A stretch of DNA of 16,197 bases from an uncultured Streptococcus sp. (GTDB taxonomy: Bacteria > Bacillota > Bacilli > Lactobacillales > Streptococcaceae), in the NCBI RefSeq assembly GCF_938036805.1, contig NZ_CALHWC010000010.1:1-16197 (forward strand), read 5' to 3'. The position numbers and the translations under genes are program-made. The notes below the pieces were generated by a model. It was not told the origin of the DNA. It did no database searches and saw nothing but the letters and a program-made list of their open reading frames with translations. Shown in pieces: positions 1 to 6,671 of the stretch (its first letter is position 1; each line of letters starts with the position of its first letter).

Positions 1-2
1 TT

Positions 3-83
3 CGTTATTTCACGATTGAAGGTCGTGCTGTGCTTTCAACGATTGAAGGTCGCTTGAGCAAGGTCTATTATAGCATGATTTAG
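3..83 (+). CDS. Possible C-terminal end of an unrecognised protein (5' end outside window)
   Basis: An open frame enters from the left edge and stops at a TAG at 81-83. It gives about 26 residues ending in KVYYSMI, and its codons look ordinary for Streptococcus. It contains a 14-bp direct repeat (12-25 and 39-52) with a 27-bp period. The repeat keeps the frame, so the pentapeptide TIEGR occurs twice, nine residues apart. I do not recognise the protein, and the fragment is too short to assign a family. The stretch could also be non-coding, because both other plus frames also run for some codons. The main support is the frame-preserving repeat and the codon choice. Confidence 0.3.
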   Translation, partial: RYFTIEGRAVLSTIEGRLSKVYYSMI

Positions 84-209
84 CACGGAGAACAACGAAT
101 AACCTTTGGCCAATCTGAAGAGCTTTATAAGTTGTCAAGTAAATTTACAGTATTGTAAACATCTTGATAAAAAATATCATATTCCAAGCAAAAATGTACT
201 AATAATTAT

Positions 210-242
210 AAAAAAGGGACTAGAATATAAACTCCAATCCCT
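210..242 (-). terminator. Intrinsic terminator of the LysM gene
   Basis: Read on the minus strand, an AGGGA arm (242-238) pairs with TCCCT (219-215). The 18-base loop between them can pair further, imperfectly. A run of T follows at once (214-210), continuing AT-rich. It lies about 25 bp past the stop codon of the LysM gene. The stem is short, so this is a moderate-strength call. Read on the plus strand, the T run sits nine or so bases from the stem, so any activity in that direction would be weaker. Confidence 0.6.
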
Positions 243-266
243 GTAAATATAATTTTTCCTAAAGTT

Positions 267-803
267 TTAATACCAGCCATTTGCTAACCAGAAATTTTTA
301 ACAGCCGACCATGAGCCATAGCGACCTGCTACATAAGCATCCGCTGTCTTCTCTTGATTTTCTGGTGATAAATCTCCATTTAGATAGGTGATGGTCAACT
401 GATAGCGACCATAGTATTGCCCATTTTGCGCTGTATAACTGCCGCTGGATTCTTTTTGAGCAATCCACTCCTTAGCCTCTGCATCCTCAGCACTCAAGCC
501 AGAACTTGGGTTTACAGTAGATTGCTCAGCCTTATCTGATTTTTCAACAGTCATTTGCTCAGATACATCATCGTCCAGTTCTAAAACCTGGCCAACACTA
601 ATCAGATTGATATTGCTAATCTTGTTTTTTTGCGCAATCTTGTCAACAGTCGTCTGATGAGAAGCAGCAATCGCGGACAAGGTGTCACCTGACTTGACAG
701 TATAACTTTCTGCATTGGCTACAATCGGAAGCAAAGCAGTAGCTCCTGCCATCAAACTGAGCAAGCCTGCTTTCATCATTCTATTTTTAAAATACAAATT
801 CAT
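267..803 (-). CDS. Secreted LysM-domain protein with C-terminal lysozyme-like (transglycosylase-type) domain
   Basis: This 178-residue protein has a signal peptide. Its N-terminus is basic, a hydrophobic stretch runs from about residue 13 to 28, and a likely cleavage site follows ANA at residue 31. One LysM peptidoglycan-binding domain covers about 32-76 (YTVKSGDTLSAIA... VGQVLEL). An acidic Ser/Glu-rich linker follows, about 77-108. The C-terminal domain, about 109-178, holds KESSGSY around E118 and YGRYQL, and ends in FWLANGWY. This resembles the small LysM/aggregation-promoting-factor-like wall proteins of streptococci and lactobacilli, where the equivalent Glu is the putative catalytic acid of a transglycosylase fold. 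The role is therefore probably cell-wall binding and remodelling outside the membrane; hydrolytic activity is inferred. The ATG at 803 has a good AAGGAG site about nine bases upstream. An internal Met-Met at residues 9-10 is a less likely start. A terminator-like hairpin follows the gene. Confidence 0.85.
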   Translation of the reverse strand: MNLYFKNRMMKAGLLSLMAGATALLPIVANAESYTVKSGDTLSAIAASHQTTVDKIAQKNKISNINLISVGQVLELDDDVSEQMTVEKSDKAEQSTVNPSSGLSAEDAEAKEWIAQKESSGSYTAQNGQYYGRYQLTITYLNGDLSPENQEKTADAYVAGRYGSWSAVKNFWLANGWY

Positions 804-948
804 GTTTAGAATTCTCCTTTTCTGTGATATATCTATCCTAAAGCAAAAGTATTACAGAACTTTATTACTTTGATGAATTATATTACAGACTATTGAAGAA
901 CTTGTAAAAACAGACATATATTCTAAAGCTTTTTTGATGATGTAAAGG

Positions 949-3543
949 CTATGCTGAACTATCTCTTTGTTTTTTTCTCCATTTAAATCGAACCCTATCA
1001 TAGAAGAAAAATAAAACTATTCCTAAAATGAAAGCTGCAGTTCCTTCCTTTAATCTCCTTGGAACAAATGATAAAGTAACTCTACCTGCTCCTCTGTTCA
1101 CATCAAGTTTCATAAAACCATTCTGCGCACGTTTTAACGGAACCTTCTTGCCATCTACACTAGCTGTCCAGCCCTTATCGTAAGGAATGGTGAAAAAGAG
1201 AGAACTATCTCTATCCGCGTGATAATCAACCGTTACCGTATTGGATTTTGTCGTCACAGAAACTTCTTGTTCTTTCAATTTACTTATGAGTTGCTGATAT
1301 TTGTTTACATCCACAGAGAAAAACTCTGGCTGGTTAAAAGAAACAGTTCGATTCTCTGGAAAAGAAAATTGGATAGAAACCGTTTGTGCTTCCTTAAAAT
1401 AACCAATATTCAAAAATGGAAAAACATTATGAGTTGAATAACGATTCGTGATTCCATTTACAGTGATATTGACATCCGTTTGATTATCGTTTGAAAAATC
1501 AAGATCTGAAAGGTTGACATAGACTTGACTACCTGCAGCTACCTCAATTGTATAGGTGATGCTAGCATAACTTAATTGACTGTCATTTTCGATGCTTGCC
1601 GTTACTTTTCCTTCAGTCTCTTCCTCATTACCAACTATAGAAATCCTCTCATAATATTTATGATTCAAACCTGATAATTGATTTAAAAAGGCTGTTTGAT
1701 TGTCAAGTGTTAAATTTGTAAACTTGACATCTTTGTAAACATCATTGGTTAAGAAAGCCAAACCCAAAGCATAATTATTTTCATACAATGTCATTGATCG
1801 CTCAGTCTTCTCAGCATAAAAACCAAATTTTTGCGGATCTGTCTCAGACAAGTTATACTTTACAGCAAAAAGGCTATCCATCAAAATGCTATTATTTTGA
1901 TAGCGGAGATTAAGATTAGTTCCTGCCGATTTAAATCCTAATTTATCTAAAGTCGAGCTAGCTTGCGTATTTCTGACTGATGAAAATTGAGAAATTCCAT
2001 TATAATTAAATTTCATACTGTCATTGCCAGTCTGAGGATCAAGCCTCTCTGTTCGAAAGAAATCTCTATTTTCCCTCTTACTATACTTGACAAGATTGTC
2101 AACTTCATCCATCTTTTTCGAATAGGAAGAACGACTTGCAAAGACCCATTCTTTAGCAATACCATCGACCTGATAATAGGAGTTTAAGGTGAGCTCAAAA
2201 ACCACAAAAAACAGTAAAGATAGTGTAAACATACTCTGCCTAACGTGACAACGAATAAAAGCAAAGCTGATTAAGAGATAGGCAAAGAAAAACTCTAAAG
2301 TAAAAATGTAATTTTCAGGACCAAGAAAATCATAGTGTTTACTATAGTATAAGGTGGCTAGAAAACCAAAAGAGATGAGCAGAAAGCTAAGAAATACTTG
2401 CCACCATTTAACTTCCTCCAAACTATTGAGCGTTTCTGCAGCCATCAAAATGATAAGAAGAGAGAAAAGCCAAGAATAGCGATGTAAAAACATATTCGGC
2501 GCATGCATTCCCTGCCAGAGTAAATCCAAATACTGCAGTCGGAAGCTCACTATAAAAATGCCAATCAACAAAATGTAGGCCAGTTTCACGCGAAGCTTAA
2601 TACTTTTTATCGTGAAAAACAAGATACTTAAAATAAGAGGAAATAGACCAACATAAATCATAGGAATAGAGCCATACTTAGTTGTGTCAAAACTTCCTAT
2701 AAAATTTTTAGCAAAAATATCTAGATACCAACTTTTTTCAGTAAACAAACCTTCAACCTTTGTCAAGGTCTCACCATGTGAACTCAGATCTAGATAAGTC
2801 GGCAAAATCATAATTAGACTAGTAAGCCCTGCTAATATTGACACGATAGCAAAATCAGGGAAAGACCGAATCCTGGCCTTAAAGTCCCAAGAAAGCTGAA
2901 CGAGATACCAAAGAACTAAAAACAGAGCCATCATGTAACCAAAATAATAATTCTGGATAAAGAGAATTGACAAGCTTGTAAAGTATAAAACTCTCCCTTG
3001 TCCATTCATCAACTTATGTAAACCAAAGATAATAAGGGGTACCAATATAAATACATCTAACCAAGTTTTAATTTCTAGTTGACTGACTGAGAAACTCATC
3101 AAGGCAAAGGAAGTTGACAGAATCAAGATTAGTGTTTCTGGAATTTTTTTAAAGATCCCTTTAATACTAATACAAGTTGTCAAGCCAATCAAGCCAAACT
3201 TTATAAGAGTAAACAAGTAGACCGCATCCGGCATTGATTTTAAATCGAAAAAGTAGACGAAGGGGGAAAGGAAACTTCCTAGATAATAGCTGGAGAGGGC
3301 ATAGAAATTTTGTCCTAATCCACTTGAAAATGTGTAAAAAAGGCTATCCGTTCCATGAAGGATATTCCTCAAGGTCGTATCAAATACGACATACTGATGG
3401 AAACCGTCTCCAAGTAACGGCGAAGTATCACTTCTCCAGTAAATACCTTGACTCAGATAAACAAAACACATAATGAGAAAAGGTAAGATGAAGGAGGCAA
3501 AATAAAGCCAATTTTTCTTAAAAAAATATCTGATTTTTTCCAT
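949..3543 (-). CDS. YfhO-family polytopic membrane protein (GT-C-like, probable envelope glycosylation)
   Basis: This 864-residue protein begins with a basic segment and a membrane helix at about 13-32. The loop that follows contains GDGFHQY, the acidic/aromatic motif typical of the YfhO family (Pfam family of that name). Roughly a dozen hydrophobic helices fill the region up to about residue 455. A large soluble, presumably extracytoplasmic part spans about 460-830. One last helix near 836-850 leads into a Lys/Arg-rich cytoplasmic tail. The architecture is that of GT-C type glycosyltransferases. In Bacillus and Listeria, YfhO-type proteins take part in adding sugars to lipoteichoic acid. The substrate in streptococci is not known to me, so the role here is inference. 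There is no in-frame alternative start before an upstream stop, so ATG at 3543 stands, but it lacks a clear ribosome-binding site and a hairpin lies just upstream. No strong terminator is visible after it before the LysM promoter region. Confidence 0.85.
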   Translation of the reverse strand: MEKIRYFFKKNWLYFASFILPFLIMCFVYLSQGIYWRSDTSPLLGDGFHQYVVFDTTLRNILHGTDSLFYTFSSGLGQNFYALSSYYLGSFLSPFVYFFDLKSMPDAVYLFTLIKFGLIGLTTCISIKGIFKKIPETLILILSTSFALMSFSVSQLEIKTWLDVFILVPLIIFGLHKLMNGQGRVLYFTSLSILFIQNYYFGYMMALFLVLWYLVQLSWDFKARIRSFPDFAIVSILAGLTSLIMILPTYLDLSSHGETLTKVEGLFTEKSWYLDIFAKNFIGSFDTTKYGSIPMIYVGLFPLILSILFFTIKSIKLRVKLAYILLIGIFIVSFRLQYLDLLWQGMHAPNMFLHRYSWLFSLLIILMAAETLNSLEEVKWWQVFLSFLLISFGFLATLYYSKHYDFLGPENYIFTLEFFFAYLLISFAFIRCHVRQSMFTLSLLFFVVFELTLNSYYQVDGIAKEWVFASRSSYSKKMDEVDNLVKYSKRENRDFFRTERLDPQTGNDSMKFNYNGISQFSSVRNTQASSTLDKLGFKSAGTNLNLRYQNNSILMDSLFAVKYNLSETDPQKFGFYAEKTERSMTLYENNYALGLAFLTNDVYKDVKFTNLTLDNQTAFLNQLSGLNHKYYERISIVGNEEETEGKVTASIENDSQLSYASITYTIEVAAGSQVYVNLSDLDFSNDNQTDVNITVNGITNRYSTHNVFPFLNIGYFKEAQTVSIQFSFPENRTVSFNQPEFFSVDVNKYQQLISKLKEQEVSVTTKSNTVTVDYHADRDSSLFFTIPYDKGWTASVDGKKVPLKRAQNGFMKLDVNRGAGRVTLSFVPRRLKEGTAAFILGIVLFFFYDRVRFKWRKKQRDSSA

Positions 3544-3550
3544 GTTTCTT

Positions 3551-3586
3551 ATAGAGAAAGAGGCCGAAACGTTGTTTCATGCCTCT
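3551..3586 (-). terminator. Terminator-like hairpin between the ABC-F gene and the YfhO gene
   Basis: On the minus strand, AGAGGC (3586-3581) pairs with GCCTCT (3564-3559). Inside this, GAAAC pairs with GTTTC around a three-base loop, with a small internal mismatch. A pyrimidine-rich TTTCTCTAT tail follows. It sits 30-65 bp past the ABC-F stop codon and ends about eight bases before the YfhO start codon. The tail is not pure T, so termination may be partial. It could act as an attenuator for the downstream YfhO gene. Confidence 0.55.
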
Positions 3587-3618
3587 GTAAACCTGTGTCA
3601 ACCCATATTGACAACTTA

Positions 3619-5241
3619 TTAATCTTTCCAAAGTTCTTTGACTTTTGCCTGAACCTCTTGATTTTCCAAAAATTCATCATAAGTTTCGTCAATGCGGTCA
3701 ATCACACCATTTTTTGAGAGAACGATGATATGGTTGGCCAAGGTTTGAATAAACTCATGGTCATGGCTAGCAAAAATGATCGACTCTTTAAAGTTCTTCA
3801 AACCATCATTAAGACTAGAAATAGATTCCAGATCCAAGTGATTAGTAGGATCGTCTAAGACCAAAACATTTGACTTGAGAAGCATGAGCTTAGATAGCAT
3901 GACGCGAACTTTTTCTCCACCTGACAAGACGTTGACAGACTTGTTAACCTCATCGCCAGAGAAGAGCATCCGACCCAAGAAACCGCGAAGGAAGGTGTTA
4001 TCATCCTCTTCCTTGCTCGCAAATTGACGGAGCCAATCAAGAATAGATTCACCACCAGCAAAGTCGCGAGAATTATCTTTTGGCAAATAAGAACGACTGG
4101 TTGTAACACCCCACTTGATAGTTCCTTCATAGTCAATATCTCCCATCAAGGCACGAATCAAGGCGGTTGTTTGAATATCATTTTGTCCAATCAAAGCTGT
4201 CTTATCGCCAGGACGAAGGATAAAGCTGATATTGTCAAGAATGGTTTCGCCGTCAATCTTGACAGAAAGATTTTCTACTGTCAAGAGATCGTTCCCGATT
4301 TCCCGTTCCGCTTTAAAGCTGATAAATGGATATTTTCGACTTGACGGAACAATTTCTTCCAATTCAATCTTATCCAGCATCTTTTTACGAGAGGTTGCCT
4401 GTTTAGACTTAGAAGCATTGGCTGAGAAGCGAGCAACAAACTCTTGCAATTGCTTGATTTTTTCTTCCGCCTTAGCATTTCGGTCAGCGAGCAACTTAGC
4501 TGCCAATTCACTTGATTCTTTCCAGAAATCATAGTTTCCGACATAAAGTTTGATCTTACCAAAATCAAGGTCAGCCATGTGGGTACAAACTTTATTTAAG
4601 AAGTGACGGTCGTGGGATACGACAATAACTGTATTGTCAAAGTCAATCAAGAAATCTTCCAACCAAGTAATGGATTGAATATCCAAACCATTGGTCGGCT
4701 CGTCTAGAAGCAAGACATCAGGCTTGCCAAAAAGAGCCTTGGCAAGAAGAACCTTGACCTTGTCGCCGTTTGTCAATTCACTCATATTTTGGTAATGCAA
4801 GTCTTCAGGAATGTTGAGATTTTGTAGCAATTGAGAAGCTTCACTTTCAGCTTCCCAGCCACCCAACTCAGCAAATTCACCTTCCAGCTCAGCCGCTCGA
4901 ACCCCATCCTCGTCAGAAAAGTCAGGCTTCATATAGATGGCATCTTTTTCCTTCATGATATTGTAAAGGTGCTCATTCCCCATGATAACAACATCAATGA
5001 CCCGCTCATCCTCATAGTCAAAGTGATTTTGACGCAAAACAGAAAGTCGCTCATCTGGCCCCAAAGAAACATGGCCTGTCGTCGGCTCAATATCTCCAGC
5101 TAAAATTTTCAAGAAGGTGGACTTACCCGCACCATTCGCCCCAATCAGGCCATAAGTGTTTCCTTCTGTAAATTTAATATTTACTTCATCAAATAATTTT
5201 CGATCACTGAAACGCAGTGACACATCAGATACTGTAAGCAA
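3619..5241 (-). CDS. ABC-F family ATPase, YkpA/YbiT type (ribosome-associated, soluble)
   Basis: This 540-residue protein has two ABC domains and no membrane segment, typical of ABC-F proteins that act on ribosomes rather than in transport. Domain 1 has Walker A GANGAGKS at 34-41, Q71, a signature at 156-160 written LTNGD, Walker B ending D180-E181 (DEPTNGLD) and H210. A charged linker (about 240-300) follows, as in the family. Domain 2 has a Walker A position at 352-359 reading GQNDIQTT, K388 in place of the Q-loop Gln, a canonical LSGGE signature at 439-443, D463-D464 (DDPTNHLD) and H493. The length and the phrase MKPDFSDEDG match the YkpA/YbiT branch. The exact cellular role is not established for this branch in streptococci. 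The start is a TTG at 5241, with AGGAG seven bases upstream and no better ATG. It is transcribed from its own promoter, divergent from trpS. Confidence 0.93.
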   Translation of the reverse strand: MLTVSDVSLRFSDRKLFDEVNIKFTEGNTYGLIGANGAGKSTFLKILAGDIEPTTGHVSLGPDERLSVLRQNHFDYEDERVIDVVIMGNEHLYNIMKEKDAIYMKPDFSDEDGVRAAELEGEFAELGGWEAESEASQLLQNLNIPEDLHYQNMSELTNGDKVKVLLAKALFGKPDVLLLDEPTNGLDIQSITWLEDFLIDFDNTVIVVSHDRHFLNKVCTHMADLDFGKIKLYVGNYDFWKESSELAAKLLADRNAKAEEKIKQLQEFVARFSANASKSKQATSRKKMLDKIELEEIVPSSRKYPFISFKAEREIGNDLLTVENLSVKIDGETILDNISFILRPGDKTALIGQNDIQTTALIRALMGDIDYEGTIKWGVTTSRSYLPKDNSRDFAGGESILDWLRQFASKEEDDNTFLRGFLGRMLFSGDEVNKSVNVLSGGEKVRVMLSKLMLLKSNVLVLDDPTNHLDLESISSLNDGLKNFKESIIFASHDHEFIQTLANHIIVLSKNGVIDRIDETYDEFLENQEVQAKVKELWKD

Positions 5242-5271
5242 TGATTTTCTCCTATATATGTAATCTCCTCC

Positions 5272-5300
5272 ATTTTACTAGAAAATTCTTCTTTTTTCAA
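5272..5300 (-). promoter_or_regulatory. Promoter of the ABC-F gene
   Basis: On the minus strand, a TTGAAA -35 (5300-5295) is separated by exactly 17 bp from a TAAAAT -10 (5277-5272). Transcription would start near 5265, leaving a leader of about 24 bases that includes the AGGAG site before the TTG start. A second TATAAT further upstream has no recognisable -35 partner, so it is less likely to be the main promoter. Confidence 0.6.
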
Positions 5301-5350
5301 ATTATTATAGGATAAAAAACTATTTTAAGAGATAAATATGCCATAAATCT

Positions 5351-5378
5351 TGTAAATATACTGTAAACATGTTGTCAA
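5351..5378. promoter_or_regulatory. Three-copy 11-bp-phased direct repeat, WalR/VicR-like candidate site
   Basis: The hexamers TGTAAA (5351-5356), TGTAAA (5362-5367) and TGTCAA (5373-5378) are separated by exactly five bases each, giving an 11-bp period. The first two fit the published WalR/VicR consensus TGTWAH-N5-TGTWAH; the third has one mismatch. Head-to-tail repeats one helical turn apart are typical of OmpR-family response regulators. The array lies 50 bp upstream of the -35 of the ABC-F promoter and about 70 bp upstream of the trpS -10, so either gene could be the target. Binding is inferred from pattern only; AT-richness can produce such words by chance. Confidence 0.4.
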
Positions 5379-5443
5379 TTAATTGTTTTTTGTGCTGCGT
5401 TTCTTCTTTTTTCTTCTAGCTTCTTCCGCATTTTCTTTGAAAA

Positions 5444-5452
5444 TGATATAAT
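5444..5452 (+). promoter_or_regulatory. Extended -10 promoter of trpS
   Basis: TGATATAAT is a perfect TATAAT preceded by the TGn extension, which often makes a good -35 unnecessary. No convincing -35 lies 16-18 bp upstream. The -10 overlaps the first base pair of the longest open frame (ATG at 5451), so translation must start downstream, at 5481. No leader long enough for a T-box or attenuator exists between this promoter and the start. Confidence 0.6.
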
Positions 5453-5480
5453 GAGAGCAATACTAATTGAGGAGCAAGCA

Positions 5481-6506
5481 ATGACAAAACCCATTATTTT
5501 AACCGGAGACCGTCCGACTGGAAAATTACATATTGGTCATTATGTAGGAAGCTTACGTAACCGTGTCCTTTTACAAAATCAAGACAAGTATGAGATGTTT
5601 GTTTTTCTAGCGGATCAACAAGCTCTGACAGACCATGCGAAAGATCCACAAACAATTGTAGAATCCATTGGCAATGTAGCCTTAGACTATCTGGCAGCTG
5701 GACTGGATCCAAAAAAAGTAACTATTTTCATCCAAAGTCAAATTCCAGAGTTGGCAGAACTGTCAATGTACTACATGAATTTGGTGTCTTTAGCTCGTTT
5801 AGAGCGCAATCCGACTGTCAAGACAGAAATTGCTCAGAAAGGATTTGGAGAAAGTATCCCAACTGGATTTTTGGTTTATCCTATCTCTCAAGCTGCGGAC
5901 ATTACAGCCTTTAAGGCCAATTATGTGCCTGTGGGAAATGACCAAAAACCGATGATTGAGCAGACACGAGAAATTGTTCGTTCCTTCAATCATGCTTATG
6001 ACTGCGAAGTTTTGGTGGAGCCAGAAGGCATCTATCCAGAAAATGAAGCGGCTGGTCGTCTACCAGGGCTTGATGGCAATGCTAAAATGTCCAAATCATT
6101 GAACAATGGGATTTATCTAGCGGATGATATGGATACTCTCAAGAAAAAGGTCATGAGCATGTATACTGATCCCGACCACATCAAAGTTGAAGATCCAGGA
6201 AAAATCGAAGGTAATATGGTTTTCCATTATCTGGATGTTTTTGGTCGACCAGAAGATGCTGCTGAAATTGTGGCTATGAAAGAACACTACCAACGTGGTG
6301 GTCTGGGTGATGTCAAAACTAAACGCTATCTCTTAGAGATTTTAGAGCGGGAATTAGGACCAATCAGAGAGCGTCGACTTGAGTTTGCAAAAGACATGGG
6401 GCAAGTTTATGACATGCTGAAAGAAGGCAGTGATCGTGCTCGACAAGTTGCTGGACAAACCCTGTCAGAAGTCAAAAATGCAATGGGAATTAATTACTTT
6501 AAATAA
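5481..6506 (+). CDS. trpS: Tryptophanyl-tRNA synthetase
   Basis: TrpRS charges tRNA-Trp with tryptophan using ATP, in the cytoplasm. It is a class I synthetase. The 341-residue product has the HIGH motif at residues 17-20 (GKLHIGHYVGSL) and KMSKS at 202-206 (GNAKMSKSLNN), the two ATP-binding signatures of the class. The length agrees with bacterial TrpRS. I place the start at the ATG of MTKPII rather than ten codons earlier: AGGAG (5470-5474) lies six bases before 5481, and the upstream ATG at 5451 is inside the -10 element. No T-box leader is seen, so tRNA-dependent antitermination is unlikely here. The gene is monocistronic, with its own promoter and a strong terminator before guaB. Confidence 0.97.
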   Translation: MTKPIILTGDRPTGKLHIGHYVGSLRNRVLLQNQDKYEMFVFLADQQALTDHAKDPQTIVESIGNVALDYLAAGLDPKKVTIFIQSQIPELAELSMYYMNLVSLARLERNPTVKTEIAQKGFGESIPTGFLVYPISQAADITAFKANYVPVGNDQKPMIEQTREIVRSFNHAYDCEVLVEPEGIYPENEAAGRLPGLDGNAKMSKSLNNGIYLADDMDTLKKKVMSMYTDPDHIKVEDPGKIEGNMVFHYLDVFGRPEDAAEIVAMKEHYQRGGLGDVKTKRYLLEILERELGPIRERRLEFAKDMGQVYDMLKEGSDRARQVAGQTLSEVKNAMGINYFK

Positions 6507-6530
6507 CGAACGATAAGATCTAATTGCGAC

Positions 6531-6577
6531 AAAAACCATCGTCTTTTACCCAAAAAAGAGATGGTTTTTAATTTTTA
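6531..6577 (+). terminator. Intrinsic terminator of trpS
   Basis: AAAAACCATC (6531-6540) pairs perfectly with GATGGTTTTT (6560-6569). The interior extends the helix: TCTTTT pairs with AAAAGA after a bulged G, around a small loop. T-rich sequence follows to 6577. It ends just before the guaB -35 element. Confidence 0.85.
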
Positions 6578-6588
6578 CACAATAATCA

Positions 6589-6616
6589 TTGACAAATGCC
6601 TATAGAATGGTATGAT
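6589..6616 (+). promoter_or_regulatory. Promoter of guaB
   Basis: A consensus TTGACA -35 (6589-6594) is followed after 16 bp by TATGAT (6611-6616). Transcription would begin near 6623, giving a leader of about 50 bases. I see no purine riboswitch fold in so short a leader, so any purine control would have to act at the promoter. Confidence 0.7.
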
Positions 6617-6671
6617 AATAACAATAAAAAGACGAGCCCTGCTCAATATATAAGAAAAGAGGAAACTGTGG

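Noticed and set aside
3596..3613. TGTCAA-N6-TTGACA inverted repeat after the ABC-F gene
   Set aside because: The stem is short and AT-rich with no T run. The neighbouring GC-richer hairpin is a better terminator. Its TTGACA has no matching -10 at normal spacing.
4024..4534. Plus-strand open frames of about 100 codons across the ABC-F gene, and similar ones over guaB, yfmH and ecfT
   Set aside because: They are antisense or out-of-frame shadows of strongly conserved genes, without ribosome-binding sites or recognisable domains.
5451..5480. Upstream ATG that would lengthen TrpS by ten residues
   Set aside because: The ATG overlaps the TATAAT -10 element, and a good AGGAG site fits the ATG at 5481.
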